NCBI GenBank assembly: GCA_033439265.1
Contig: JAVTVX010000031.1
Coordinates: forward strand, 10,463,501-10,527,500
Reading direction: 5' to 3'
Length of the DNA stretch: 64,000 bases
Origin: Dillenia suffruticosa
Lineage: Eukaryota; Streptophyta; Magnoliopsida; Dilleniales; Dilleniaceae
Shown piece after piece: positions 20,609 through 32,223 of the stretch. The position numbers and the translations under genes were made by a program. Below the pieces are notes generated by a model. That model did not search any database, had not been told where the DNA came from, and saw only the letters and a list, made by a program, of their open reading frames with translations. Every line of letters begins with the position of its first letter. Within the stretch, counting starts at the first letter, position 1.

Positions 20609-20841
20609 ATCAAAATTACAAAATTATAGCAACACTTGTTGGCGTAGGTGGAATGAACATATTCATCTCTTAATTAGATCAGAAGTTCGACTTTCCTTGG
20701 ATACGAAAAAAATAATGTTGGGAGACCTGCCCTCCACAAAGTGGAGCGTGTAGCGATCGATCCAGATTAGTCAAAACGAATCTTCGAATACTGGGCGGTG
20801 ATCAAGTCATGGTACCAAAAAAATCAAGATTACAAAATTAT
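20609..20841. mobile_element. tRNA-derived SINE with 20-bp target duplication
   Basis: A body of about 193 bp (20629-20821) starts with a box A-like 'tggcgtaggtgg' and has a box B-like 'gttcgac' at about 20688. It ends with 'attagtcaaaacgaat...tactgggcggt', an arrangement shared with the SINE near 37170-37365. It is flanked by 'atcaaaattacaaaattata' (20609-20628) and the same sequence with one change (20822-20841). The insertion splits the spacer of the seventh U1 unit, so it is younger than the array. Confidence 0.8.
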
Positions 20842-21019
20842 AAAGAAATGTAAGAAATTATTTAGTTTTAGAACTTGCTCTTATTGACGGATGGCTCCAC
20901 ATATAGATGCTAAGACTTCGAAAAAAATTTATAGTCATCCTTGTTATATAATAATCCTAGGAGGGTTCTGGCCACACAAGGTGCGGTCTTGGCTCAGGCT
21001 TGTTTTTTGTGTTATAATT
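20842..21019 (+). other. Tail of the seventh U1 unit and junction
   Basis: 20842-20952 continues the unit spacer and resembles 19970-20040 ('aaagaaatgtaagaaattattta', then 'ttatataataat'). After about 20953 similarity to the array stops, and unrelated sequence leads into the purine-rich tract. No gene is seen. Confidence 0.55.
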
Positions 21020-23340
21020 ATTAAAAGAAATTGGTAAATGGGTGAAATGTAAAAAAAAAAGTAAAACATAAAAAGAAGAAACAAAAAAAGTATTAAAAAA
21101 AGGGGAATAGTAGGGAACCGGAAATAGAGGAATAAAAAAAAGGAAGGGTGAAGGGTGAAAAAAAAGAAGTAAAATAAAAAAGAAAAAAAAAACAAAGGAT
21201 CAAGGGTGAAAAAAAGAAGTAAAAAAAAAAAAAGAAAAAATCTCCAAAAAAAGAGGGAACAGTGGCCAACTGTTCCTATCTAAGGTATCATTCTCTCCCA
21301 CTTCCCCTGCCAGCACGATTGAAGGGTGGAAAAAAGTAAAAAAATGAAAAGAAGAAACAAAAAAAAGAAGTAAAAAAATGAACAGTAATAAATCGGTAAT
21401 AGTGAAATGAAAAAATAAGTGAAAAAAAGGTAAAGAATGAAAAAAAAAGTATAAATAAAAAAGAATAAGAAAAAACCCAAAAAAAAGTAAAAAAAAGAAG
21501 GGTGTATGGTAAAAAAAAAAAGAAAAAGCAAAAAAAATGGTAAATGGGTAAAAAAAAAAAAGCAAAAGTAGCAAACCGGTAAAAATAGAATAAAAAATAA
21601 AGTGAAAAAAAGAAGAGTGATGGGTAAAAAAAAGAAGTAAAAAAAAAAAGAAGAAAAAAAACCCAAAAAAGTAAAAAAAAAAAAAGGAAAAAGGGAAGGG
21701 AAAAGGGTGAAAAAAAAGAAGAAAAAAAATGATAAATGGATTAAAAAAATAAGTAAAAAAAAAAGATGATGAAACACCAAACAAAGAGAAAAAAAGAGGG
21801 GGTATAGTAACCAACGACCTAGATGGCACTCCCAAAATACTCCCCCTCCCCAAGAAGAACCCCCCCCAAAAAAAGAGAGAACAATAGTTGATTGTTCCCA
21901 TTTGAGGTGGTATTCCCTCCTATTTCCTCCTCTCCACGAGTGAAAGGTGGAAAAAAAAGTTAAAAAGGAAAAAAAAGAATAAAAAAAAAAGAAGTATAGA
22001 AAAAAATAATAGAAGTAAATTGGTAACAGTGGAATAAAAAAAAGAGTGGAAAAAAAGAAGAGTGAAAAGTGAAAAAAGAAGTAAAAAAAAGAGAAAAAGT
22101 AACCCAAAAAAAGTAAAAAAAAAAAAAAAAGAAGAAGAGTGTTGGGTGAAAGGAAATAAATAAAAAAAGAATAAGCAAAAAGAAAGGTAAATGGGTAAAA
22201 AAAGAAGTAAAAAAAAGAGCAAAAGTAACAAATCAGTAACAGTAGAATCCTAAAAAAAAGGAGTGAAAAAAAAGTTGAATGGTGAAAAAAATAAAAAAAG
22301 GAAGAAGATCAAACCCAAAAAGAGTTAAAAAAAGGGGTGAAGGGAGAAAACAAAGTAAGAAGAAATAAAAAAAAAACTAAGTAAAAAAAAAGAGGTTAAA
22401 AAAAGGTAAGAAGAAATCTGAAAAAATAAAAAAAGCCACTGTTCCGTCCAAGAAGAAAAAGAAAAAGAGGCGTGAACAGTAGACAACTGTTCATGTCCTA
22501 GGTGTCACTCCCCCAACTTCCCTCTCCCCTCTTGTTCTTTTATATATAGTAAGAAAGAAGAACGTTCCAAAAAAAGTGAAAAACAAAAAAGAAAACAAGA
22601 GAAGGGAAAAAGGTGAAAAAAAGGAAAAATAGGTAAATGGATGACAAGAATAAGTAAAATAAAAAAGAAACACCAAAAAAGAGAAAAAAAAGAGGGGAAC
22701 AGTAGCATACTGTTCCCATCTGACGTGGCACCCCAAGGATTCCTCTTACCCATTTGTTTGTTTCTATTATAGTAAGATATAGTAAATAGTAAGAAAGATA
22801 AAAAAAAAAAGAAGTAAAGAAAAAAAAAGCAAAAAAAAGAAGTATAAAGTGTGAAAAAAGAAATATAAAAGGAATAAATAAAAAAGAAGTAAAAAAAATG
22901 AATAGCAGCAAATCAATAACAACGGAATAAAAAAAAAGAATAAAAAAAAAAGTAAAAAAAAAAGAAGAAGATAAAGAAAAACCCAAAAAAAGTAAAAAAA
23001 AAAAACAAAAAAATTAAGGGTAATTGGTAAAAAAAAAAAAAAAAGCAAGAAGAAATCTAGAAAAAAAAGAGGTGGAAAAAGTAGCCCAATGTTCAGGTCC
23101 TAAGTCTCACTAAATGTCACTCCCCCATTCGGAAGTAAAAAAAAAAATACATAAAAAAAAGACGCGTAAAGAGTAAAAAAAAAGAAGTAAAAAAAAAGAA
23201 TAATAGCAAATTGTTAGAAGTGGAATAAAAAAAATGAGTGAAAAAAAAGAAGAGTACAAGGCAAAGAAAAAAAAAGAAGAAGGAGAAAAATCCAAAAAAA
23301 GTAAAAAGAAAGGGTGATGGGTGAAAAAAAAGTAAGAAGT
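21020..23340 (+). repeat. A/G-rich low-complexity tract with recurring hairpin motif
   Basis: About 2.3 kb in which the plus strand is almost wholly A and G in runs such as 'aaaaaagaagtaaaa'. Six spots break the pattern with a short mixed module: an inverted repeat of the GGAACAGT...ACTGTTCC type followed by 'atct(a)aggtggcactccccc'. Clear hairpins lie at 21255-21276, 21877-21898, 22473-22493 and 22694-22717, with decayed ones near 21798 and 23077. Long minus-strand open frames here encode only Phe/Leu/Ser runs and are not genes. Confidence 0.8.
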
Positions 23341-24865
23341 AAAGGATTCATAAAGAAAGAAAAGGCTTAATTTGATTAGAATCGAAGGGTTTCTGTGAAC
23401 TGCGGAAATGTTTCTTGACAGCAAATGAGCAAATGGATGTTTAGATCTTTACGTATTGACCCATGACCAAGAGAACCTATTTTGGAGTATTGCTGCTTTG
23501 GGACAGCTTACCCTATTTTTGACAGATAACTGGGTTGGTGGTAAGATGGCATACTCAAGCACAAGGAGCAAGTCTCTTAGGACACATCATGGCATGTTTT
23601 GACTAATTATTTGGACAAGGAAAATTTGGTGATTAAGCTTACGACATAAACCCTAATGACTTCTTTCGTGTACGTAGCTTACGTTCCTTTTTTCTTTATT
23701 TATATATATGATTTAATAATTAGCCCTAGACCAATAGTCCCTTAAAATGTATGCTAAGTGTTAATTTGAAATTTCTGCATCTCAAGCAGAATTTTGGGAT
23801 TTGTTGGAAACCTGAAAGTCGAGATTACATTCGTGCATGGGTCAAGAGTTTTCAAGTCTCAAGTTGCTGAACCATTTTTATTTTTATTTTTTTTCTGCGG
23901 ACGCCACAACAGGGGATTGTGATTTTAGTTTTCTTACTAGGTTTTGGTGGCATCACTTTCTCTTTCATATGATTTCTGGTTATTGACAAAATCTTTTTCA
24001 GGGAATTCCTCTTGCAAAATTTTTTTTATCAAATGCGAAAAAGAATTTTTTTTAGGCAACCAGCAATTTTCAATATATATAGTTCTTAATATTTTTAAAT
24101 TATACTAGTTAGTAAGTACCTTGTGGCCCAATATAAGTTTCTCAACTCTTGACCTTACTAAGGTACACTTTCTAAATATTGAGTTAGCCAAGGTAAAATT
24201 TAACGTTTCTTTCGATAGATTATTAATTCCACACTTACGCAAAATAAGCCACTAAGATGGCGGGTGAGCCAACGCAATGGCTATCGCGTTTTAGATGTAT
24301 AAATATGTCACAAGAGAACATTTAAAATAAAAAGTTTTTAATTTTATAATATATATTTTAAATATTAAGTTAATCGATATAAAATTTAATATTTTAAAAT
24401 ATAATAGGATTAAATGAATTATTGATCATAAAAATGCAATGGTTAAAATATTTGGTAATTGAAAATATGATTACTAATTCAATCTATTAAATAAATTGTA
24501 TCAATTGAAAGTAACTATGTTTGTGATGCCAAACATGTAATACATAAATTAACTTTTTAATGAAAGTCTTTTTTTTGGTTTGAGTAAGAGAACCATGAGG
24601 TACTAGTTTAGTTTGGACGATTGATAATTTAGAGCACTGCTGTTTGGTGATTGGACATTCCCATAGTCAAAAATAAAAAATTATTGTACTAATGTTATAT
24701 ATATATTTTTTAAAATTGATAATATTATAAAAGAGTTTAATGATATTTTGAAAACTTTTAGTAATATTTTTAAAATTTTTAGTCTTATTTTCTTTCAAAT
24801 GTTGGTAAAAAAATATGCATATATAAATTTTTTCTCAAAATTTGAGCGGTGCAGCTGTGAACTGT
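23341..24865. other. Non-coding sequence without recognised features
   Basis: AT-rich DNA. I see no gene, RNA or clear repeat boundary. The last seven bases (gaactgt, 24859-24865) are the probable left target duplication of the adjacent LINE. Confidence 0.5.
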
Positions 24866-26494
24866 GCTTGCTTTATTTATTTTTTTGGTACAAGACGAGA
24901 AGAAGCAGAGCAACACAAATAAAGGAAGAAAGGAACAGAGGAAAGACACCCGGCAGGAGCTGGAACAAGAAAAAGAAAGAGAGATTCCCTCAGAGTCCTG
25001 CTACAGAAGTGGTTCTACCTCTGGGGGAACACCTGATTCGACAAGGCCAGGCTGCAAGCCTTTTCCTAATTCAACTAGCTTGTCTGCGTACCTATTGGCC
25101 TCCTTGTAAATATGCAAAATTCTAAGAATGCACAGCTCCCTCATAAGCTTCCTGCAATCCCAGAAAATGTTATTCCAAGGGTGATTAGTGCCGACTCCCT
25201 CATTCCATGCAGTTACTACATTAAGGGAGTCATATTCAACCACAAAATCTTTCAGCTCTCTTTCCTTGGCAAGCCTTAGGCCCCCTTCACACCCCATAGT
25301 TCCGCCACACTACTCATTGTAGAGCCAATATTAGCTCAAAATCCATGCAGCCACACTCCTCTGCTATTCCTAAAGAGCCCTCCCATACTAGCCAGGCCAC
25401 CTTCCAAATCAGCACCACCATCAACATTTAGTTTGATTGATCCTTCCGGAGATTTCAACCAAGCCACTGAGACTACCTCCTCCTCCTCATTGTGCAGGCA
25501 AGACCATTAGAGACGGCATTGATCATGCACCAAGTTATTTTCACGACTTGTTGGGGTAGGTTCCAACCTCTTTTGGAAAATCACACTACACCTCGATTTC
25601 CAAATGGACCATATTGTCATAGCAAAGCCTGCCACTTTCCTCCCTAGTCTCAGCTGGTACTTCTTTTGGGCTCCCTTCATAATCCAAGAAGCCCCACCAT
25701 CACTCCAAAATGTGAGAACAGAGTCAATGTTCCTGACTAGCTGCCGCCATATGTTGCTAGCATGACTGCAGTCCCTTGAAGCATGTTGCAGGGATTCCAC
25801 CTCATTGCAGATGTTGTAGGTGTCAACGGTCACTATGCCTCTCCTCTTTAGCTCCACTTTGGTTAGAACTTTATGCTTAGCAGCAAGCCACACGAAGACC
25901 TTAACCTTCTCCGGACAGCGCATCTTCCATATCCAACCCATTCTTCTTGCTTTCTCGCTGAGTGGGGAAGTCTTTTCTTTGGAGCCGATATGTGGAAGCC
26001 ACCATAAAATCGCCATCATTTCTCTCATTCCAAAACATAGAATCACCTTTGGATCAATCTCTAGGAATAGGCACGGCTCTGATCTTCTCTACTTTATTCC
26101 TAGGAAGGATAGCAGCTAGCTCGTCTATCTTCCATCTACCCGCATCATTCCAAAATTGATTAACTTTCACAACTGCTGAACAATCCTCTTGGGGGATTAG
26201 AGCTTCATTCACTAGCACCTCGTTACCAATCCAATGGTCAAACTAGAAGCTAATGGAGTTTCCATCACCAATCCTCCATTTGACACCTTTCTTAAGGCAC
26301 TCTCTACTGCTGCAAATGCCTTTCCAATCTGCTGAAGTGTTGCTCTTTTTTTGTGCTCAAGCAAACTACCTCCCTTGAGGTATTTGCTCTTAAGGATTCT
26401 CACCCACGGGGAGTCTACATCCTTCATGATTCTCTAGCCCAGCTTGGCGAACAAAGCAACATTACAATCCCTCATGTTTCTCACTAATCGGTCG
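24866..26494 (-). mobile_element. LINE-A: 5'-truncated L1-type LINE
   Basis: Read on the minus strand it runs from 26494 to an A/T-rich tail ending 'accaaaaaaataaataaag' at 24866. It holds only the last part of ORF2: a K-L-G / S-P-W-V-R-I-L-K-S-K-Y-L block (about 26350-26440), a zinc-binding RT-associated domain (I-W-K-M-R-C-P-E-K-V-K-V-F-V-W, about 25900-25950) and an RNase H-like end (25001-25297, with F-V-V-E-Y-D-S-L-N and Y-A-D-K-L-V-E-L-G). Frames are broken between these blocks. GAACTGT occurs at both edges (24859-24865, 26495-26501) as a possible 7-bp target duplication. Confidence 0.8.
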
Positions 26495-26495
26495 G

Positions 26496-27476
26496 AACTG
26501 TAAGAAATAGTGTTACTTAGCGAGGGATTAGCGACGGAAATTAGTGACGGATTTTTTTCCGTCGCTAATCCATCGGTGTACTGGTCTAGGATAAAAAAAA
26601 GAAAAAATAAACTATGAAAAATTATTAGCGACATAAATTTTAGCAACGAAAATTTTCCGTTGCTAATTCGTCGCTAATTTCAGAAATTATGTAAAATCAT
26701 TAGTAACGGATTAGCGACAAAAATTTTTCTACGCTAATTCATCACTAAAAGAAAAAATAAATTATGTAAAACTATTAGCGATAGATCGGCAACGAAAATT
26801 TTAGTGACGGAAAATTTTCGTCTCTAATCTGTTTCTAAAATTAATTTTTGTAATTAACATTTTATATTTTATTTTATTTTATTTTATTTTAAGTTATCAT
26901 TTTATTGTTTAATTATTTTATAACAAATTAATATTTTATATTGTTTTATTATTCTTAAAAAAAGTGAGAATAAGATAACAAATTAAAAAAAAGATGATCA
27001 GAAATGACATTGTGGTAAATTGGTTGTCATAACTCAAACTCTCGTTGCATGTCTAGGTTTAAGTCCGCGTGATGACATTTTTCAAAAGAAAAAAAGGAAG
27101 TCAGGGAGGCTGCAGGCGGGTGCTCTGGCGTAGGGAGTTGGCATGAACACTAGTGGGTGGGCGCAGGCGAACACGTGGGCATTGGCGGATTACATAAAGC
27201 TATTAGCGATGGAAATATACTGTCGTTGATAGTTTTACATATTGTTTAAAATTAACGACGGATTAGCAACAAAAAATTTTAGTGACAGAAATATTCCGTC
27301 ATTAATCCGTCAAAAAATTTAGCGACTGATGATCTTCCGTCACTAATATTTAGCGAGGAGACTTTCAACAACAAAATTAATGACGGAAAATTTCTGTTCC
27401 TAAAACTCATTAACGACGAAATCTTTACTATCAATAACGGATATTTCTGTCGTTGATATTTTGTTTTCTAATAGTG
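26496..27476. mobile_element. CACTA-like non-autonomous element rich in GCGACGG foldbacks
   Basis: The right edge reads 'tttctaatagtg' (the complement starts CACTATTAGAAA), the form of a CACTA terminus. The left edge (about 26496-26510, 'aactgtaagaaata') is a weaker match. Inside, 'attagcgacggaaa' and its complement recur many times, forming small hairpins (26523-26573, 26653-26680, 26800-26830, 27255-27310). No transposase is present. The left edge overlaps the LINE-A target duplication, so the exact end is uncertain. Confidence 0.55.
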
Positions 27477-27899
27477 AATTATGTGCAATTAAAATAGTTT
27501 CTTGAAGATTAAAGACAAAAAAAAAAATTGGGTCACTAGTGGTTGTTGATGGAGAGAAAATACTTGAATTGGGGAGACTACTCAAGATTTCAGCATAAGT
27601 TGGGTTGGTTACTTGAACTTCTAGTTGTATTATCTAAAAAAGTTCCAAAGCCGACTATTGCTCAGTTGAAACAAAAAATAAGAAGAGCATAAATACATAA
27701 TAAAAACCTAATTGAGACACAGAACATATGAAAAACACTAAATGATTAAACAGAGCAACACAATCTAATCAAACAAACTCAAACTTAGCTATTAAATTGA
27801 ATGATTATTTAAAAATAGAATCAGAAAACAAAACTCTCTAAGATTTAAAAAGAAACGCTCATGAATTGAATCACACTCTAACATCCAGACTTCTCATAC
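27477..27899. other. Non-coding sequence without recognised features
   Basis: AT-rich; no gene or repeat is recognised between the CACTA-like element and the Copia-B LTR. Confidence 0.5.
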
Positions 27900-28251
27900 T
27901 GTAGCATCCTTTGGGTTGTGGGGTGTGTCCACATAGAGGTTGGGAGACATTGACCTTTTGGATCTTGTTTAGCATTGTTTGGTTTAAGAGGAGTGATTAT
28001 GCTCCTAACGAAAGGAGAAAATAGGAGAATTTAAGAAAGAAGCAGAATGCTATTATTTCTCCTTAACCCGACTAGACTTGCATAAGTGCCTATTTATAGG
28101 CTTATAAATAACTGGAATGCAAAAAATAAGGAACTAAATATTATTGGATTTCATCATCAAACAATTCCTAATTAATAGTTAACAATTTAACAACTATGGA
28201 GAATCTATTTCAAAATTTTTCTGCAGTAGATTTTGGATTATATCTCCAATA
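27900..28251 (-). repeat. Copia-B 3' LTR
   Basis: A 352-bp LTR next to the polypurine tract. In element orientation it begins TATTGGAGATAT (probably TGTTGGAGA originally) and ends GGATGCTACA. The partner LTR is missing, so boundaries rest on the tract and the terminal CA. Confidence 0.65.
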
Positions 28252-29740
28252 CTCCCCCTTGATCCAAAATCACACACTCCAAATAGTGTCCTGAGATAAG
28301 CATGTCTCTGACTTGATAGAGACTTTGTGAAGATGTTTGCAACTTGAACTTCAGTATGACAAAACTTGATAATTATTTCTCCTTTGGCCACCAATTCTCA
28401 AATGAAGTGAAATCTCAGCTTAATGTGCTTTGTTCTCCCATGAAATGATGGATTCTTTGCCATAGCATTTGTTGATTTATTATCACAATAAAGTTCAGAT
28501 CCTTTATCTTGCTTTTGATGCAACTCACTTAACATTCTCGTGAGCCAAATGCATTGATAGGCTATTGTAGTGGCAGCCACATCTTTGCCTCTACTGTTGA
28601 CAAAGCTGCTATTGCTTGTTTCTTTGAATTCCCCGTGATTGCACCAGATCCTAGCCCAAACACATTTATGGAAATACTTTTTCTATTATCTATTGAGCTT
28701 GCCCAATCACTATCAGAGTAGCCAACCAATCTGAAATTGGTTACATGAGTATACCAAATTCCATAACTTAAAGTCCCTGCAATATACCTTAAGATCCTCT
28801 TTGCCGCTCCATAGTGTTGCTTTGATGGATTGTTCATGAATCTTGACACAACTCTAACTGAGAATGAAATATCTGGACTTGTGTGTGTTAAATATATCAA
28901 TCCACCAACCAAACTTCAAAACTGCTTCTGATTTGCTTCTTCTGCCCCATCTTCCTACTGCAATTTTTGATTCACATTCATTGGAGTGGCCACCATCTTG
29001 TAGTTGGACATATTGAATTTCTTTTGCAGATCTGTAGCATACTTCTTTTCAGAAATGAATACCCTAGCTTCATTTTACAGTATTTCTAGTCCAAGAAAAT
29101 AGTGTAGCAATCCCAAGTTTGTCATTTCAAAGCTACTCATCATGCTGGATTTGAATTCTTCTACAAGTCCTGAACATGACCCCATGTAGATTATATCATC
29201 AACATATAAACAAACTATCATGAAATCTGTGATACCTTGCCTCTTTAAATAAAGAGTGGGCTCATTTTCACTCCTTGCAAAGCCAGTTTGTTGAAAATAT
29301 GCATCAATTTTGCTATACCATGTCCTTAGAACTTACTTTAAGCCATATAAAGCTTTCCTTAGCTTGTATACCTTTTCTTCTTTCCTTTTAATCTCAAAGC
29401 CTTCTGGTTGTGAGACGTATACTTCTTTGTCAATTCGCTATTCAAAAATGCGGATTTGAAGTCAAATTGGTACACCTTCCACCTGAGTTGTGCTACCAAT
29501 GCTAAGAGTATTCTTATTGTCTCAAATCATGCTACAAGAGAAAAAGTCTTCTCGTAGTCGATTCCTTGCTATTGAAGCCTTATGCTTTTGAACACTTCCA
29601 TTTGCATGAAATTTTGTCTTGAATATCCATTTTAAGCCTATTGCATTCTTCTCATTAGGTAGGTTTGTTAGTTCCCAGGTTGAGTTCTTGTGAATCGACA
29701 TGAGTTCCTTCTTCATTGCCTTTCTCCACTCCTATCTTTC
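28203..29740 (-). pseudogene. Copia-B reverse transcriptase and RNase H
   Basis: RT starts near 29716 (W-E-L-T-N-L-P, then G-L-K-W-I-F-K-T-K). The catalytic L-Y-V-D-D is intact at about 29197-29211. After it come L-G-L-L-H-Y-F-L-G-L-E and RNase H (Y-S-D-S-D-W-A near 28700-28720; N-K-S-T-N-A-M-A near 28470; V-A-N-I-F-T-K-S-L near 28320). Several stops and frameshifts break the frame. Confidence 0.8.
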
Positions 29741-31390
29741 TGCTACCTCTGCATAAGTTGTAGGATCAGGGACTAAGAAAGCAAACTCAGATGATTCAAA
29801 AATTTCCCTTAGTGATCTGAATTTTCTTGGTTGCATCTCCTCTGAAGACACTTGAATTGTCGATTGTTGAGGTTCTATTTTGTGGAGTTGCTGGACTACT
29901 TATATTTGGAGTAGAAGTTAGTGAGTCAACTGAAGTTGAGGTTGAGTTTTCCTCAACTAATGGAATTTGAGACTGATCTTCCTCATTGTTGCTTCTATCT
30001 CCCCAGTTCCAGCCTGCTTCCTCATTAAACACTACATTTGTACTGACAATTATCTAGCCAGTAATGGGGTTATACATTTTATATGCTTTGGATTCAGTAC
30101 AATAACCAATGAAAATACATTTTTTTGATTTGTCATCTAATTTTTTATGGTTTTGAGGATTTACTAAAACATAAGCAATACAACCAAAGACTTTTAAATG
30201 ACTTACAGTTGGTTTAGTTCTTTATCATGCTTCAAATGGAGTGCAATTCTGAACTACTTTTATAGGGGAAAGATTTAGTAGATATACTTCTGTTGCTACA
30301 TCTTCTACCTAGAATGAATTTGGAAATGCTTTCCCTTTCAATATACTTCTTTCCATCTCCACCACAGTTCTGTTTTTACGTTCTGCTACTCCATTTTGCT
30401 CTAGAGTATATGGTGCTGTCATCTCCCTATGAATTCCATTCTCCTTATAGAAATGATTGAATTCCTTTGGAATAAATTCACCACCTATGTCTATGCGAAG
30501 TACTTTTATGCTTGCACCACTTTGCTTTTCAACCAATGCTTTGAATTTCTTGAAATTCTCAAATGTTTCTGATTTGGATTTCAGAAAATATACCCAACTC
30601 ATTCTGCTGAAGTCATCTGTGAATAAAAGAAAGTAGTAACTCCCACCAAATGACTCTGTATTCATAGGACCACATAGGTTTGCATGAATTAGCTCAAGAT
30701 ATGTTGTGGCTCTCTCCATGCCTTCCTAGTAGGAAATGACTTCCTAGTCTATTTGCCATAAATACATGCCTCACATATATCAAATGTTTTAATTTTTGGA
30801 AGTCCATGAACCATACCTTTTCGCTCTAGCAGTTGCAACCCTTTAATATTCAGGTGTCCATATCGAAGATGCCACAAGTTGGATTCATTTTGTTCTCTAG
30901 CAACCAGGGCAAATTCTTCTACATTAGAGACTTCAAATGGAAATATTCTATTTTTGGTCATAAGAACTTTTTCAACCATTTGGCTTGAAGCTTTGTCCTT
31001 AATGACACATGCTCCATCATCAAATATAATTGAGTATCCACTAGCCATCAGCTGTACAACACTCAGCAAATTGTGTGCCAAGTTAGGAACAAATTTAACA
31101 TCATGCAAAAGTTTTGTTTTATATTGGCTAGTAGTAAGAGTCACTGTTCCTTTCCCTTCAACTTGCATTTCTTGATCATCTCCCAATTTGACTTTCCATT
31201 TTGACTTTGATCAAGCAATTTGAAAATTGCCTTCTTGCCTGTCATATGATTCGAACACATACTGTCTACAAACCATACTTCACCATGTGTGTCAATTGTG
31301 TCACAGTGTGCCATAAACAGTCTGCTCTCTCCATCTACCTCTTCTGCACAATTTGTCTGCTTGTCTTTAAACCAGAAATAAGTTTTCACA
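29741..31390 (-). pseudogene. Copia-B protease and integrase
   Basis: The protease site reads D-S-M-C-S-N-H-M-T-G (about 31235-31265), with Met for the active-site Gly. The pre-integrase block has L-W-H-L-R-Y-G-H and C-E-A-C-I-Y-G-K (30749-30900). In the integrase core the first catalytic Asp is Asn (L-I-H-A-N-L-C-G, about 30685), the second Asp (R-I-D-I-G-G-E-F) and the Glu (V-A-E-R-K-N) remain. A Ser/Thr-rich linker (29796-30032) precedes RT. Two active-site changes plus stops make it inactive. Confidence 0.82.
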
Positions 31391-32150
31391 TGTCTAAATT
31401 TTTTGCAATTGTGACACTGGATGTTGCCTTTTTTGCTGTGGAATCTTTGCTCAGATGCTCTGCCTCTTCCTTTGTCACGGCTGAAATTCTTCCTTCGAAA
31501 TCCTCCTCTGCCTCTTCCTTGGCTTGCTTATCCGCCATGCTCCTTTGACACCGAGCCTTCTCTTTTTGTTTGAAATGCCTTCTCTTCAACCTTTTCTTCT
31601 GTTCTATTGATTCTTGCTTCATGAGATTGTAAGGAACCCATTAACTCATCAAAGGAATTTGTTGACAAATTTTTAGACTCCTCAATGGCTACAACCACAT
31701 GATCAAATTTAGGAGTTAAACTCCTCAACACTTTTGTCACAACAGTATTCTATGTGACCTCTTCACCATAGGATCTCATTTGATTGACAATTACTACCAC
31801 TTTTGTCAAAAATTCCAGCGCTGATTCTCCATTCTTCATGTGCAGATTTTGAAATTCATGATTAAGTGTCTGCAACTTCACCGTGACTACTGTGGATGAG
31901 CCATGAAATGCTAGCTGCAAGGTTGTCCATGCCTTTTTTGCTATTGAGGCTGTTGCAATTTTTTAGAAGATTGATTTATGAATAACTTGTCGAATGAAGA
32001 ACAAGCTTTTGAATCTTTCTTTCTATTTTCTTTCTATCTGGTTTCCTCATCTTGACTATTGTAGCCATTTTTCACTAGATCCCATAATAAAGTATTGATA
32101 TTCTCTAAACCAGTTGAAGTCCAATAAAGTGCAAACATAGTAGGAGATAC
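31340..32150 (-). pseudogene. Copia-B gag remnant
   Basis: The minus strand shows a gag core typical of copia elements (V-L-R-S-L-T-P-K-F-D-H-V-V, F-D-E-L-M-G-S-L at 31600-31740). A Lys/Arg/Glu-rich region and one zinc knuckle follow (C-H-N-C-K-K-F-R-H-V-K-T-Y-F, about 31385-31425), in which the last Cys is Phe. The N-terminal part (31745-32150) is broken by stops. Confidence 0.75.
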
Positions 32151-32223
32151 ATAATAAAGTATAAACAATTTCTTTCTTAAAATTATTTTCTTTTCTCAAA
32201 TCAAAGTGATTTCAGAGTAAGGA

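Larger units (their letters stand above)
16449..20952 (+). repeat. Tandem array of seven U1 snRNA gene units
   Basis: Seven units share one order: a GTTGAGAGAGG-like segment, 'gtggttttgaatatcca', a USE-like element, 'gagagaggtgggagagagagcaataaaa', a U1-like RNA body, a 3'-box-like sequence, about 250 bp of spacer. Units begin near 16463, 17062, 17691, 18315, 18941, 19494 and 20226, so spacing is about 600, 630, 624, 626, 553 and 732 bp. The first four units also carry a local duplication of the 3' flank. The spacer of the last unit runs on to about 20952 and is split by a SINE. The whole gene unit was duplicated, not just the RNA. Confidence 0.88.
27900..32150 (-). mobile_element. Copia-B: 5'-truncated Ty1/copia element
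   Basis: On the minus strand gag, protease, integrase, RT and RNase H follow in copia order, then a polypurine tract ('aagggggag', 28253-28261) and a 3' LTR (27900-28251). No second LTR or primer-binding site is found to the right of gag, so the 5' end is lost. All domains are interrupted by stops and shifts. Confidence 0.85.

Noticed and set aside
16449..20952. Reading the 0.6-kb repeat as a plain satellite or LTR remnant
   Set aside because: USE, TATA spacing, U1 stem-loops, Sm site and 3' box recur in the right order in every unit, which a satellite would not explain.
20944..23424. Many minus-strand open frames of 70-275 codons
   Set aside because: They encode almost only Phe, Leu, Ser and Tyr because the plus strand is A/G-rich; there are no domains, and overlapping frames are equally open. 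Low-complexity artefacts.
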